The notes: a model not told the origin generated them from the letters alone. A stretch of 64,000 bases of DNA from Protonemura montana (GCA_947568835.1 OX387610.1:7093501-7157500); one strand, 5' to 3'; positions 44,201-55,085 are shown, counted from the stretch's first letter. Program-made: numbers and translations.

Positions 44201-47200
44201 TAACCGAGACAAAATCTTTTTTACCCGGCATGACACGGCTTACATCATCATTTTCATAAAACTCTTCAATCAGTTGAATGCAATCAGGGGAAAGAGTTTT
44301 TCCTGCTTTTTGATTTGCAGATGGCAGTATCCCTTGGGCCTTTACTAGTTGTTTGGTTTTACGTACCAAATGGTTAGATGCATTGAACTCTTGCATTATT
44401 CTCTTAATGCTCCAACTTTTTGGAAGCACAGATAAAATTGTTATTTTCTCGCTTCTGGTACTCGTCTTAAACTTTTCTTTCAGTTGTGCTATTATCTCTG
44501 ACCCATCACGGATGCTGTCCTTGCACTCCTCTGAAGATGTCAAATCTTCTTTGCTGATTTCTTCATTACTGGGAGATACTAGTTCCAATCTCTTCTTTAC
44601 ACCTTGTGTTATTTCGCTGAACTTTCTTTTCGAATAAAACATAGATTTACCCTTTAGTTTGGTGGTATTAATAGGTGACACACCAAATGCAGCTAAAGAC
44701 TGATTCACGGCATCTGCTTCACAGGGTATGTCCACGAAAGGTAGGTCAAGTTCAGTGGATTTAGTTGGCGTTAGAACAGAAACGGTTGTTAGTTCCTTCA
44801 GCCTGAGCGAGAGCAGCTTACGGCAAGTTGAGCATAATTTCTTTCCAGGGATGAGGTCGGCAATCTCCAAGTATTTCGTCCTGGATGCTGCATTAATTTC
44901 TCTTAACCCATTAACTTTCACTATTCCACAGTGAGCCTGAAACGGATCGCAGCATTACTTGTGGTGACAGCTATACAGACGAAGGAATTTCTTTTCATGT
45001 AAATGACACACGGTCTTCACATTATCACACTTAGTACGCAGAGCTAATGATAACTGCTGGTCACTATTGAAACTTTCAATGCTTTTAATCGCTAGATCTT
45101 CGATGGGTCCACATTCTTCTTCAAAGAACAGTCCAATTGAGCACATTATGAATCTCTAAATAAAAGGTGCTTGAGAGCAAATTAGCTTCTATCCTCATCA
45201 ACATGAGGCCAGAGACTGATTGCTTTAGTCCAGACAAGAAATTACCAAACTTTTTACTTGTAACCTGTTACAACTTGATCCATGATTCAGGAGCATGACA
45301 AACAATCTATAGTTGTATTCTAGGGAATACCATTTTAAGATTCTTGTAGATGCAAGTCCAGACAAGAAATGAACAAACTTTTGACTTCTATGAACTGTTT
45401 CAACTTGATCCATGATTTACAGGAATATGGCAAACAATCGATTTGTATTGTAGAGAATAACATTTCAAGAACATGCAACTGTGCAAACAAAAATCAACTT
45501 TAATATAAAATATATGCCAGTGCTCTGATCACAATAATTGTGATCAAAATGCTGTTCTACTGGCAAAAAGGCACTTTTTTATAGAAAAAATTTTTTTTCT
45601 TGGAAAGTGGTAAAACACCCATCTTGATTTTTGGAACACATGATCATATGTATGTTCTGTATATATAGAAAAAAAATCAGGCAAATCAAAAATGACTCAT
45701 CAGCGATATGGTCATTTTGGAAAATGCAGATGTGTAAAATCACAATTAAATTCGTATTAACATATCGTCATTTTTGTTTCCATATTCAGGTAGGGTATGA
45801 AATTACCTTTCAGATGATTTTTTTCCCAGCTCTGTAGCTCCCATAGAACCCTAGATATTGCGTAGAAAGGGTGGTCACTACACGCCCGGGGGGCAAAATG
45901 ACCCCAACTTCCCCCCCTTGTAATATCCGAACGGTTGGACCAAAAAAAAAAAAAAAAAAAAATAGCCCCTAAGTCAACAAACTTAACAAGTATACCAATT
46001 TTCATCAAAATCTGGGTCGGTCAAAGTGAAATTTAATTAAAAGTGAGTGATTACACATGGAATGACCCATGATCGTTATTAAAGTTCAGCCTTGCTTTTA
46101 TCTAATCTGTAATTTTTTATGAATATTGGGGTTTTACAACGCATTTTTTTAACTTCTGGCCATGTGGCACTGGTCTAATAGCGTCGGTGAATGAGTGGAT
46201 GATGATGAGGAAGGTGATGAACTTTACCTAGCCTAGGAGGGAGGCTATTGTAATGTATAGTCAAGTGTAGTGTAATAGCTTACATTTGGTTTACATTGGA
46301 AAAAATATTCTATTTCATCTCATTCCATTCCGTACCATTAGAAAAACAAGTTACAGAAATGGGTTTGTTCACCAAGATTCACCGAGATAGTATTAGTTAT
46401 CTCTAACGAAAAAGTTGCATGATCAGTGAGATTGAACATTGAATAACCAGCTAAACATTGTTGAAACAGCGGATTAATTATTAGTGTCTTTTTAATTCCA
46501 GGGGGAGCGTTCCCACCGCAACAGTCTGCCTTTGGTTCCTTTGGCCAACCTACCCTCACCCAGAATGCCCCTTTTAACCTTGCGCCCACCCAAAATGCCT
46601 CAATGTTTGGAACGAATGGCGCTCAGAACGTCCCATTCAGTGCGGCCGGAACGCAGAACAACCTGTTCAACATGGCCGGCTCTCAGAACGGGCAGTTCAA
46701 TATGCAAGGCATGCCGAATGGCCAGTTCCAGCAAGGGGGGCATAATGGACAATTCAACCTACATGGCACCCAGAACGGACCGTTTGCGATGGCAGGCGCG
46801 CAGAACGGACCGTTTGGTGCCCAACCGGGCGCGCTGGGATCAAATCCTTTTTTCAATATGGGTGCTAACCCGATGGGCCAACAAGGTTTTCCACAAATGC
46901 CACAGGTGAGTGATTAAGTTCATGATAAATTGCCCCCCCATTCCTTAAAATAAAGTGATTGTTTTCATGCTGTTATGACGTACCAACACTACCAAGGTAC
47001 TGCCATCAGTATACCGAAATAAATTACAAATGCATGTGTAATGGTCAATGATTAATCGGACCATGTGCTCACTTAAAAAGAAATTCCCTACCAACCAAAA
47101 ACAACCAGTTTTACCAAAGTTATCCCAAATTAGTGAATACTTATTTGATATAGCAATTCTGAGACCCATACACTTTTTTCTGGTAAAGAGGAAACGAGAT

Positions 47201-47465
47201 GTGTTACTTACCTAAGAGTTGCAATGAATGTCCGTTGTGTGTTTGTTAATTTTTTGGTTTCTTGCCATTATCTTCCTATTCGATATTCTACATAAAGATA
47301 ATAAGCCCTCGAGGTAAAAAACATGTGAGATATTTGACACTAACGCAGCGTTTATCTTTGTTTTCGCAGCTTCCACAACAGATGGGCAGGATGAACTTAG
47401 GCGCTAGCCAACCGAATCAGACAAGCATTCCTGGCCAATCATTGGCCAACAATTTATGGCAGTAG
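38246..47465 (+). CDS. SMAP1: SMAP-type ArfGAP
   Basis: Eight coding exons: 38246-38363, 38468-38601, 38912-39085, 39700-39895, 40731-40878, 41550-41707, 46502-46905 and 47370-47465 (TAG). All phases agree and give 475 residues. The ArfGAP zinc finger is intact (C33-X2-C36-X16-C53-X2-C56), followed by [12 protein letters not shown], whose Arg61 is the catalytic arginine. The ArfGAP domain ends near [10 protein letters not shown] (about residue 138). Then come a basic-acidic helix ([20 protein letters not shown]), an Ala/Pro-rich linker, a short poly-Gln run, and a 135-residue Gln/Asn-rich exon with repeated QNGPF/QNGQF-like units and one NPF motif. SMAP proteins stimulate GTP hydrolysis by Arf on clathrin-coated endosomal and trans-Golgi membranes. 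Whether it is closer to SMAP1 or SMAP2 cannot be told by eye. Intron 6 carries an antisense 4.1-kb DNA transposon. Confidence 0.95.
39319..39505. mobile_element. short MITE family E copy
   Basis: Left end TATTTAAACTGGGTTGATTG with CTAAGTGAAGAACAAC is matched in reverse by CACTTAGGATTCAAAACCCA with GTTTAAATAG on the right. Internal sequence is a short TAACTCAACTAAATAACC-type repeat. It is in SMAP intron 3 and is related to the 11297-11655 element. Confidence 0.7.
39628..39672 (+). mobile_element. 5S-SINE 3' end fragment
   Basis: AGGGCCAGTTGTCAAAACAT followed by TGTGCCGTTAAACATAAC matches the 3' end of the 5S-derived SINE. It abuts the acceptor region of SMAP exon 4 (starts 39700), about 30 bp away. 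Confidence 0.6.
40200..40718 (+). mobile_element. LINE 3' remnant
   Basis: The frame near 40245-40315 reads [19 protein letters not shown]. That is the kind of sequence found at the C-terminus of many non-LTR reverse transcriptase proteins. It is followed by degenerate sequence and ends CAGACAGGGTGCATAATGTA before an AAATAAATAAATA tail at about 40700-40712. No intact domain remains. It lies in SMAP intron 4, ending about 15 bp before the next exon. Confidence 0.5.
41958..42427 (+). repeat. left terminal inverted repeat
   Basis: About 470 bp, inverted match to 45595-46068. It includes a T-run and G-run near 42060-42105 and the shared block CATATCGCTGATGAGTCATT. A 68-codon minus-strand frame in it is shared by both arms and is not a gene. 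Confidence 0.85.
42564..44921 (-). CDS. transposase of the SMAP-intron element
   Basis: A 785-codon open frame, probably the bulk of the transposase. Upstream in the same frame, 45146-44958 encodes about 63 more residues before a TAA at 44955-44957. The full protein was likely some 850 residues, and this copy carries one nonsense codon. Cys/His pairs on both sides of that stop (CHLHEKK, SCHHK, CCDP, AHC, LCSTCRK) suggest an N-terminal zinc-binding domain. Three acidic positions in conserved-looking contexts are candidates for the catalytic triad: D438 (VVGDFAENY), D522 ([12 protein letters not shown]) and D563 ([11 protein letters not shown]). A Glu run (about 669-680) and a C-terminal WWLACVLE segment follow. 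The frame begins with GTG, and the next ATG lies well downstream. Similar frames exist in many animal genomes as I recall; I cannot confirm the family. Confidence 0.85.
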   Translation of the reverse strand: MKVNGLREINAASRTKYLEIADLIPGKKLCSTCRKLLSLRLKELTTVSVLTPTKSTELDLPFVDIPCEADAVNQSLAAFGVSPINTTKLKGKSMFYSKRKFSEITQGVKKRLELVSPSNEEISKEDLTSSEECKDSIRDGSEIIAQLKEKFKTSTRSEKITILSVLPKSWSIKRIMQEFNASNHLVRKTKQLVKAQGILPSANQKAGKTLSPDCIQLIEEFYENDDVSRVMPGKKDFVSVKVGDNRVHRQKRLVLSNLSEVYRSFKDKYPDIKVGFSKFAELRPKHCVLAGAAGTHSVCVCTIHQNVKLMALGAKLPLLSDGTIKSYQHCLASLMCNPPLLNCFVGKCGNCPGTDELREWLEISFSENFIDSVTYKQWLSTDRCTLETITKPTDEFVDCFIEKCILLRNHDFIARQQAAFMQEKKANLKPGEVLVVGDFAENYSFVLQDAAQGYHWNNSQCTLHPFVCYFKPEDRDIQHLSYVVISDSLTHDTVTVHTFQKHLIRHLKQNISDVSHLIYFSDGAAAQYKNKKNFSNLCHHEVDFELTAEWHFFATSHGKGPCDGVGGTVKRNAARASLQKPYADQIMTPIDFYRWATENVWTVNFVFVANEEITANGIKLKERFKELKTIVGTRSFHAFYPKSLTSLHVKHFSLSEEINIVKIVEKNEEGEEEEEEEEEEATAAEIPEFEFKDVGSFITVAYNEDWWLACVLEKSSQSLELQVNFLHPHGPAPSYFYPSVQDKLIVAFADVLTLADPNTATGRTYFLSATDTNRATAGLIKYVPQ
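45595..46068 (-). repeat. right terminal inverted repeat
   Basis: About 474 bp, inverted match to 41958-42427, with a longer A-run (about 45943-45962) and roughly ten extra bases near the tip (AAATTTAATTAAAAG region). The palindrome TGATCACAATAATTGTGATC lies just inside it at about 45526. Confidence 0.85.
46128..46245 (-). mobile_element. 5S-SINE 3' fragment
   Basis: GGGGTTTTACAACGCATTTT with GGCACTGGTCTAATAGCGTC and GAATGAGTGGATGATGATGA is the 3' third of the 5S-derived SINE in reverse. It lies next to the transposon in the same SMAP intron. Confidence 0.75.
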
Positions 47466-49610
47466 ACACGCTGCAAAGCAAGATTGTTTCGGAGCCAAGA
47501 CTAGCTGTGGTTCTGATAGTTTATTGAGGTTCTTTATACTGTTCAATTGTGAGCGGTGGTATTATCGAAATAAGGGTTGTAGCTTTCAACCCCTTAGCTA
47601 GGCTCGTCAGTCTGTTGAGTCTATCGAGCCGAGCGCTTTGCTTCTTGTCTCCGAAACAAGTTTTGCTTTTGTATATAAATATTATTATAGAATGAAAATT
47701 GTGTAATGATCCGATCTCGTCTGCATTGGAACTTCTAGGCTTTTCCATCGATTATTTTTTTGATATCGATGTCAAAATATTAATTTATGATACAAATTCT
47801 TTATTGAACGAAATAGAAACTTTGGGTATATACTTACAATATCTCACTGTCAGATAATATTTATTGTTTTATGATTTTATTTACGTGGAAAATTACCAAT
47901 TGCAATTTTACAAATTTCCGTAAACGGCTACTGGGACTTGAACTGGAACTTACATTGTCTTACTCGGAGACAATCAGTTCGAGCAAGACCTGCTCTAGGA
48001 TAAAATTCACCCCTCTCAGAAAAAAATATAGATTATATATACCAGATTCCACTGACAAAAACATAATCAATTCCTGATCACAGAAAACTACCTCCATTGA
48101 GTGATGGTTTATCCGGGTTTTATTTGCCCATTTTGTCAGTGTTGATAGCACTGATACTAGATAACTAAATTATCAGAAACGAATCCACCCATATAAAAAT
48201 ATGATTTATAGTTGATTTGATAGCATCCGAAGATATTACATATATTATTTTTCTGCGTCTATTTTCCAATTATTACTTCTAGTGTATGCGTTTAATTATT
48301 GATTATTTTAATGACCGATTGGAAATCGCTAGACACTCCTAGTTGAAACCTTGAACGCGGCCGGAATCAGGTTGTGCGACGTTAAGTTATTGGAGCCGGT
48401 GGTGAGTCGATGTTTTGCTTGCGTTGATGGTCTGTGTGACTGCGATGGATGTTGACCTCGTATTTATATCGTCCTTGCTTGATTTGCCTGGTTCTGATAT
48501 CGTTAAGTGACTTAAGCATATTGACTTTAATCATCATGTTTACAAGCTGAATGCATTGTGTTAACAAATTTTGGATGTTTGAAAAACAAGTGCTTACTGC
48601 AAGTACTAAAATAATTATCAGGAATATGTTTAGGAATTTTGGATGCCAAATTCAAGTAGCACTGGTGATAGGAAGGATTTACTGGGGCACCAATTTTTGC
48701 AAGAGGTGATAGAATGGGCAGAGCAGGAACATGTACCCCGAATTTCAAGGTTTAGCAATAGTGAACGGACCTACAGTCATAACCAGGCACTAAGAATGAT
48801 TTTGTTCGGTGATTAACTTAAAATTTGTATAAATTTTGCTTTCTTGCTCATCTTTGGTCGTTGCTCTAGAAAATTTATTCAAATATTTTTATGAAACTGT
48901 TATTTTCTTTGGAGAAAAATTCCAAATTCTTTGTAATGCTTTAATTAAGTGCAATGGATATCTGTTTATCTAGTTCGGCCTGTGATTGCAAAGTTTCTGC
49001 TAACGGAATTTACTGTCTGTGAGATTTTTAACGGCAATGCTTGTCGGTCTCACGTGCAGTAACGCTTTTGTTACGAGTAATCAGGAATTTACGTTCCTCA
49101 GGCACTGTTGTCGTTGGAAAATCGTATCGGAAAGGATTTCGGCAGAAGTCGTGTCTTTCATATCAAGTACTTACGTCGTCGTTGTTGCGTCGTCTCATAG
49201 GTTTATTCACGGACCACTGATTGGTCGCTAGGATCATTATTACGCTACGTACGTGTTGTTTGGATATACGTTAATCAATAAATATCTTGGTTCATCACAG
49301 TCGGAGTATAATACTTCACCTTCCCCATCACGTCTTGACATACTGTTGTCTTTTTTTAAATCTTTGGTGACCAATCTGAATGAGAAAATGTCATATCAAG
49401 CCATCCTTGTTGCCAAAGTGTGCTAATAGAGAGAACAATGTCTGTTTCATTGTGAGTATTTGCTCTGCAATTTATGGTATGGCATGGGTGGATTTAAAGC
49501 TAATCCTGTATGGAGAATCGTTTGGCTAGCCTTCAAAGAAATCCCAATTAATTCTAAGCCTGTGGGTTATGAAAAACTTTAGCACATATATAATCTAATT
49601 GCACAGGGCA
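47466..49610. other. SMAP 3' flank, no further gene
   Basis: AT-rich sequence between the convergent SMAP and MRGBP genes. There is no close canonical AATAAA behind the SMAP stop; the first clear one on the + strand is at 49277-49282, so the SMAP 3' end is uncertain. No repeat family recognised. Confidence 0.4.
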
Positions 49611-49613
49611 CAG

Positions 49614-49619
49614 TTTATT
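49614..49619 (-). terminator. MRGBP poly(A) signal
   Basis: AATAAA on the minus strand about 130 bp past the MRGBP stop codon, with an A/T-rich downstream region. Well placed for 3' end formation. Confidence 0.6.
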
Positions 49620-49750
49620 GGTCACAACCCACAATAAAATATACATTCAACATTGACAACTATAAAAAGGACGGTAAAAAAAAAAAAAATTAGACACTTG
49701 AAACATTTACTTAATCTATATTCACTTAACCTATGTCTAAAACACACATC

Positions 49751-51606
49751 CTAGTTTTTCTTCTTTCTCTTATTATTGGCTGTCGTGACAGGACTGGCAG
49801 ACTTATTCGAAGCCGAGTCGGTTACAGAACCGCGTGTCGACCGCTTGGCCTTGGCGTTCACAGGCGTAAGCTCTTTGACACGCTCCTTCTTGAGTTCGGA
49901 CTTGTCGTCCTTCTTGCCGGTGGTTGACGTTCGACCCTTGACGAGCGGCTTCTCACCGCTCTGCCTCCGCTCCTTGCGGGGGGCAGGCGTAGGGGCAGGC
50001 GCACTGGGGGCAGGGGTGGTAGGACGACCCTTCTTGCCTTCCTGTACAACAAAAAATGTAATACAAACAATCTGAAGTTAACTTTATTCTTACTTAAATA
50101 ACAAAATTATGATGAGTAACAAATGAGAATTATGGGCCAACAGAAATGCGTGCTTGTTTAGATATTTCAGTTATGAGTGAGGGTTAGGTAAGCGTAGACA
50201 AAAGGTATGATGAGTGACAAAAGAAAAGCTGATTTATTTTTTGGGGAGTAGGGAAGAAGGAAAATCAACTAACCGAGGTAGAAACACGCAAGGAAAGAAT
50301 CCACAGTGATTTGTTCGAGTTAATATCGTCATCCGAGAAAACTAACTATCCTTAAAGTATTTTTACGCTTGTGTTTCATTTTTCTCGATCGTTATTTATA
50401 GGTACAATGAAGGATGTGACAGTGAAATCAATTGCTGATAGTAAATATACAAATGATTGCTCACCTTGCTTAGTCGCTTGTCTACTCCTGGTTTCTTTGT
50501 CTCAGCTTCTTTCTCTTTTTTCTCTTCCTTTGCAGGTGATGTCACAGTCTCTAGAGGTTTTGCGGGTGATTTTACCTCCCTTGTTGTTTCTTTTTTTATG
50601 TCTTTCATCCCTTTGTAGACTTGCAGCTCGCGCTTTTGTTCGCGTTTTGGCTCAGGAACAACATCTACTACGACGGGTTCTTCCACTTTAAGATCAATCT
50701 CTTCCAGTTTTACTTTCATCAGGCCAGAGAATTCCTCGTCCGGTAGTGTGAATTCCAACTCCTCGTTGGGAAAAGGAATCCGTTCAGCTTCATTCTGAAA
50801 CAAACATAATATTTTCTGAGAATGTAGTTTTGATATTCTTTTTTTTTTTTATTAGTTCCACTTCTATACAAGAGTATTATTTTGAGAAATGTGGATGTAT
50901 AGCATTTTGTTTTGATTTTACCAGCTCTATGTTGCTGTCAGCCCCAGCCGCAGATAATTACAATCCTGGATGAAACCACAGAAAACTATCCCAACATTTT
51001 TCCACGGCAATCTTAGTATTCATTAGTATTAAAAAAAAACATGTTGAATGAATAAATGAGACTTTGCAAGCATCGTAGCTTTTAATCATCTCGTAAACCT
51101 TGCTAAAGTGCTTACCAATCGCTCCATGTTGTACATGGTATCCAGTCGATCCCATATAACTTTCGAGTCTACGTCTCGGTTGAGCAGCTCCTGGAATTTG
51201 CTCAAGATGCAAACCATCTCGAAGTGCTTGTTGATGCCTTCAAGAAACAAGAATCAGTCGATCAGTGGTGATGAATTATCTTACTCTTGTTTGAAACGAG
51301 AAAATTTGGCAATAGCAACTTACCAACTGGTTTGTGGCCCATCATTGCCGTAAGAAATAGCACCTCGTTGTCAACATTCCAATCAAAATCTGTGCTGGGT
51401 GACCTGCTCCCACTTGTTCGTTTGACGGGCATCACTTTGCTCCTTTTCGCTCCGGGGATCGAACTTCGCCGCTCTTCAGGCCTTTCGCGCTTTAATTTAT
51501 TTTTCGCTGCGTCTGCATACGTTTTGTTCGCTCCACTTTCGACTTTCTTGTCTTCAGACGGTGTCATCGTCTCTTTCGCGGAATTTACCGGTGGTCTCAC
51601 GGCCAT
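49751..51606 (-). CDS. MRGBP: MRG-binding protein (Eaf7 family)
   Basis: Four coding exons on the minus strand: 51606-51324, 51237-51116, 50794-50465 and 50041-49751 (TAG). Phases match (1, 0, 0); 341 residues against 204 in human MRGBP. The conserved core runs from about residue 73: FDWNVDNEVLFLTAMMGHKP, then GINKHFEMVCIL and SKVIWDRLDTMYNMERL, then IPFPNEELEFTLPDEEF. This is the Eaf7 domain that binds MRG15/MORF4L in the NuA4/TIP60 histone acetyltransferase complex. The extra length is in a Lys/Arg-rich N-terminus and a long Lys/Glu- then Lys/Pro/Ala-rich tail ending NKRKKKN, a likely nuclear localisation signal. An in-frame ATG 21 codons upstream (51669) is an alternative start. I chose 51606 because the extra residues are hydrophobic and unlike the family. 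Confidence 0.93.
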
Positions 51607-51669
51607 GTTTAGCTTTACCAAAAATATACCTTGCTCCCTGACAACTGCTGTCATATCACAAAACGCCAA

Positions 51670-54300
51670 CTTGATTCTGAGAACTTTGTTATGTTGGCAG
51701 CATTAGCCTAGCAAAATTTTAAACACATTCGGATCGGACTTGCGGCAAGAGGTGCACACGTTCTAGCTTTTCTATCTACTGGCTGTACTGAAATATCCTA
51801 GGTAATTCTATGTTTTCGTGTGCTATTGTGAACAATTAATCTCAGGCCTAATACATAATTCCGATTTGTAACAATCTCTAAAAGAAACAGCGCAGCGCAC
51901 TAGTAGTTATAAAATCTTGACTACACAAGAACAACTCTACAGCAACTAGCAATAGCAACTAACAGGTAACACTTCTTAAATTTTAATAGTGATGTAATTA
52001 TTGAATATATTCGCTACCACGTGTAAGCGCATATGGGGGATAAAAGTTCCGAGTCAAATTAGAAGAAAATTAATTAATTTTCTCCAATAAGACGAACACA
52101 GAAAGCCCATATGATCCCTTTACCCTTCATTTTGCCGTCTCTACCTTATTATCCAAATAACGATTGGGATGGACCCAATTTAAATTTGGCGCATTTTATG
52201 TGATGACAATCGTACATCCCTTTACATAAAGACAAGTCTGAGAAATGTACTCCTAGCTCATCATATGGTAAGACTGCTAGAGTAATTTTGTACCATCAGC
52301 AAATTATACGGAAGCAATACAGCTACACTAATCCGTAAGTATTTTACCACAAACGTAATTCTCAATTCAATGGAAATAAAACATCGCCGTGCGCTTACAT
52401 ACACGTGTACGCAACAGGGCTTTCAGTCTAAACCATTGCACCAAACATGCATAAATAATGGTTTGAAAACAATAACACAGGCATAATATAGCAGGATGAA
52501 CGATCGACCTTATCTGGGGTGCCTTGAAGCGTGCAATATGGACTATCGACAACAATTTTATACCTGTTTGCACGTCAAAGGTAGCGCGTGCTCAATCGAG
52601 AGTCACCAAGCGAGTTAGTGTGTACTGCGAAATATAATTGTACCCAGCGCTGCCCAGGTAATTAAACTGTTAACTAGCTGTTTACATTTAATGCATGGCA
52701 CACGTGGTTTTCGATCGTGACAAGTGGACCGGTTGTTGATATGAGTGGTTTGAGATTTTTGACAAATTTTTTAAAAGTCAATTGGGTGGCTATCATCAAA
52801 AGGGGGTCGTTTATGGTCAGCCTGCAAGAAAAATTGTAATTAAAGTGTTTTACATTCCCTTTTTAATGACAATTTCTTGCCTTGTTCTTGCCTTTAGGTG
52901 TAGGTATTTGGACAAAATGCTCTGTATTGGGGTATATATCGAATCCTACTTGAATGTCCGTGATGCCAACACTGGTGGTGCGGGGTTGTTGGTGGTGGGG
53001 GGGGGGGGGGGGGGGGGGGGGGGTCAGAATAACTACCGATTTTACATCCTGGACGAACTTCACATTTTTTTGTAGTACACGAGACACGGGATCAGTGACC
53101 AATTGTTGTCAGACGTGCGTCCAGTGTATTCAACGTCTAGCTAGCAAAAATTAGTTCTACCCCACTGAATTAAAATTATAAAGTAAGATGTTAGTCCAGT
53201 TGATCTTTGACTAATGATTTGTTGACTGTGTTCTAAGTCATAAAAAATGTGCTGCCATTTTTCGGTGAATTGAAATATCTATGTAACGGACTTTCAGCGA
53301 AACAAATACTAATTGTTGAGACGTAAGTCCAGTGGAAGAACGCTTAACAACGATTGGTTGCTTTTCGGTGGAATACTGACAACAAACAAAAATATATTTT
53401 CGTCTAGGAAAGCAGCAGCACAGCGTTGCTATATGCAGTAGTCGTTATTCCACTAGTCGTTATTCCAGTAGTCCTCATTCAGGCTCCTTAATTATGGACC
53501 TATTTGTTTTCTATGGTGTCTTAGAGGCTATTTTAGACTATCTTAGGTCTCTAGGATACCATTTTGACGAGTTCCACTCGGCGGAACGGTTGTCACTGCG
53601 CTAGTGCTTGTCCATGTGCTTATTTCTATATCAATTGTGGGTACGGGTTAGTTTACCACCCACGCGAAGTAGTGGGAAATTTCAGCGTATTCGAGATTAA
53701 TTCCCAGGAAGTGTTAGCTTGTAGCATATAAGTGTATAAGAGAAACTCTGGTTCCAATAAATGTTGAACGAAATGTATCAGATTGATCGCTTTAATTTTT
53801 CTGGTGTCCTGCTAACCGATGTAAAAGCTTACCAAACCGAAGTAGAATGATCACAATTTCGTGGAAGGACCAAGAATGACCATCCTCCCTCACGGCTGCA
53901 GAAGCTCGCAATCCTCTTCGGTGATACAGCCTAGTGACGGGACAGAAAACATCAGAGGCTCGGACGTTCATGGAAGTGATTTCATAGAATTCCATAACAG
54001 TGATCACTTCTGTGGCAATATAAAACTATTTTTTTTTCTTCAGGAAAGCGTTATCGGCCTTACTACCAATTCAATAAATATCCAGGTGATACTAAAAATC
54101 TTTATTATAAATTAAGAAAGAACAATGGAAGTAGTTTATTTTAAATTTAGAACGGTGACTGGGTATACTGAGTACACTATCAGATGAAAAGATACCTCAT
54201 TTATATGTGCGATTGGGCTTCAGTTAAATATGAAGAAAAAAGGAATCAGATGGAAAATCTGATTTGAATTGCAGATGCTTGCAATGTGCAAAGTATTTTA
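51670..54300. other. intergenic, long poly-G tract
   Basis: No supported gene. An uninterrupted run of 27 G lies at 52997-53023. Short repeats of TAGTCGTTATTCCA occur at about 53440-53475. Open frames across the G-run are artefacts. Confidence 0.5.
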
Positions 54301-54306
54301 TAATTA

Positions 54307-54396
54307 GGAACACTAGAAACCTCTCAAAAATTGGTACCTAAACGAGGACCCAGTTACCTGTCGCGGGTGTTGCTATAACAATTGAGCTACTTGGAC
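54307..54396 (-). mobile_element. short tRNA-derived SINE
   Basis: On the minus strand GTCCAAGTAGCTCAATTG and CACCCGCGACAGGTAACTGG are followed by the tail CCAATTTTTGAGAGGTTTCT. Same family as 6550-6655, one base shorter in the A-box region. Confidence 0.65.
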
Positions 54397-54727
54397 ACGT
54401 CCTTTTTTGAGATGGTTTTAGTGTATGCACTAAAATTGCTATAAAAAATTAATCGATTGCACTAAAAATTACTGAACATGATTTAATTTAAAATGTTGTT
54501 ATCGGATCACGTTTAGCTAACGGATTTAAGACAATGTGTATACATATTGCGCAAACATGTTAAAATAAATAAATAATTACAAAAAAATTGGTAACTACAT
54601 CTAGTTATTAACTGAATAATGCTGTGTTCAGTAAAGCTGTAGTCTTTTCGTTTGCTTAAAGTAGACGTTTTCTAAGGCGCAGCCTTTGAGAAAAGATGCA
54701 ATCATGAAGTTGTTCAGCCATGCACCA

Positions 54728-55085
54728 CAGCGCTAATTTGAAACTGTTCTCGCAAATAATGGCCGTCAAATGAAAACTTTACCGACAACAATGGAAGTTG
54801 CTACTAGGTGGAGTCACCGTCGTTTGGAGTGTTAAGAAATTTCCTTTCGTTTTTCTTGCAGAATAATCGAATTTGAAACCGGTTTACGCTATCCTGAACG
54901 ATTGATAAACAGGTATCGATATTTTGAGTCGTAATTATGTAATTGAACAGGTTTGTTAAAAAGATCAATCACAAACGCCATCAGGTGGCACCTTCCGTTA
55001 CCACGTGTTGCCGGCTCGTTGGCTCAGCAGAAAGCTTTCCATTAACGCTGGCCCTCTGACTATACCTATACAAACTTAAAGGTTA
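54728..55085 (+). mobile_element. MITE family C copy
   Basis: Begins CAGCGCTAATTTGAAACTGT and ends with CATTAACGCTGGCCCTCTGA and ACTATACCTATA. Internally it shares GGAGTCACCGTCGTTTGGAG and CACGTGTTGCCGGCTCGTTG with the copies at 31166 and 33245. Confidence 0.7.

Larger units (their letters stand above)
41958..46068 (-). mobile_element. DNA transposon, Sola-like, in SMAP intron
   Basis: A 4111-bp element starts GGGTCATTCCATGTGTAATC and ends with the reverse complement. It is flanked by the perfect 4-bp direct repeat ATGA (41954-41957 and 46069-46072). The terminal inverted repeats are about 470 bp (41958-42427 and 45595-46068) and nearly identical: a 68-codon frame in each arm differs at one residue, and one short indel lies near the tips. 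The single long gene is on the minus strand, opposite to SMAP. The 4-bp duplication and GGG tips fit my recollection of the Sola superfamily, but this is inference. Near-identical arms and a long open frame imply a recent insertion. Confidence 0.85.

Noticed and set aside
52954..53154. Gly/Trp-rich and Pro-rich frames around 53.0 kb
   Set aside because: Produced by the 27-base G run.
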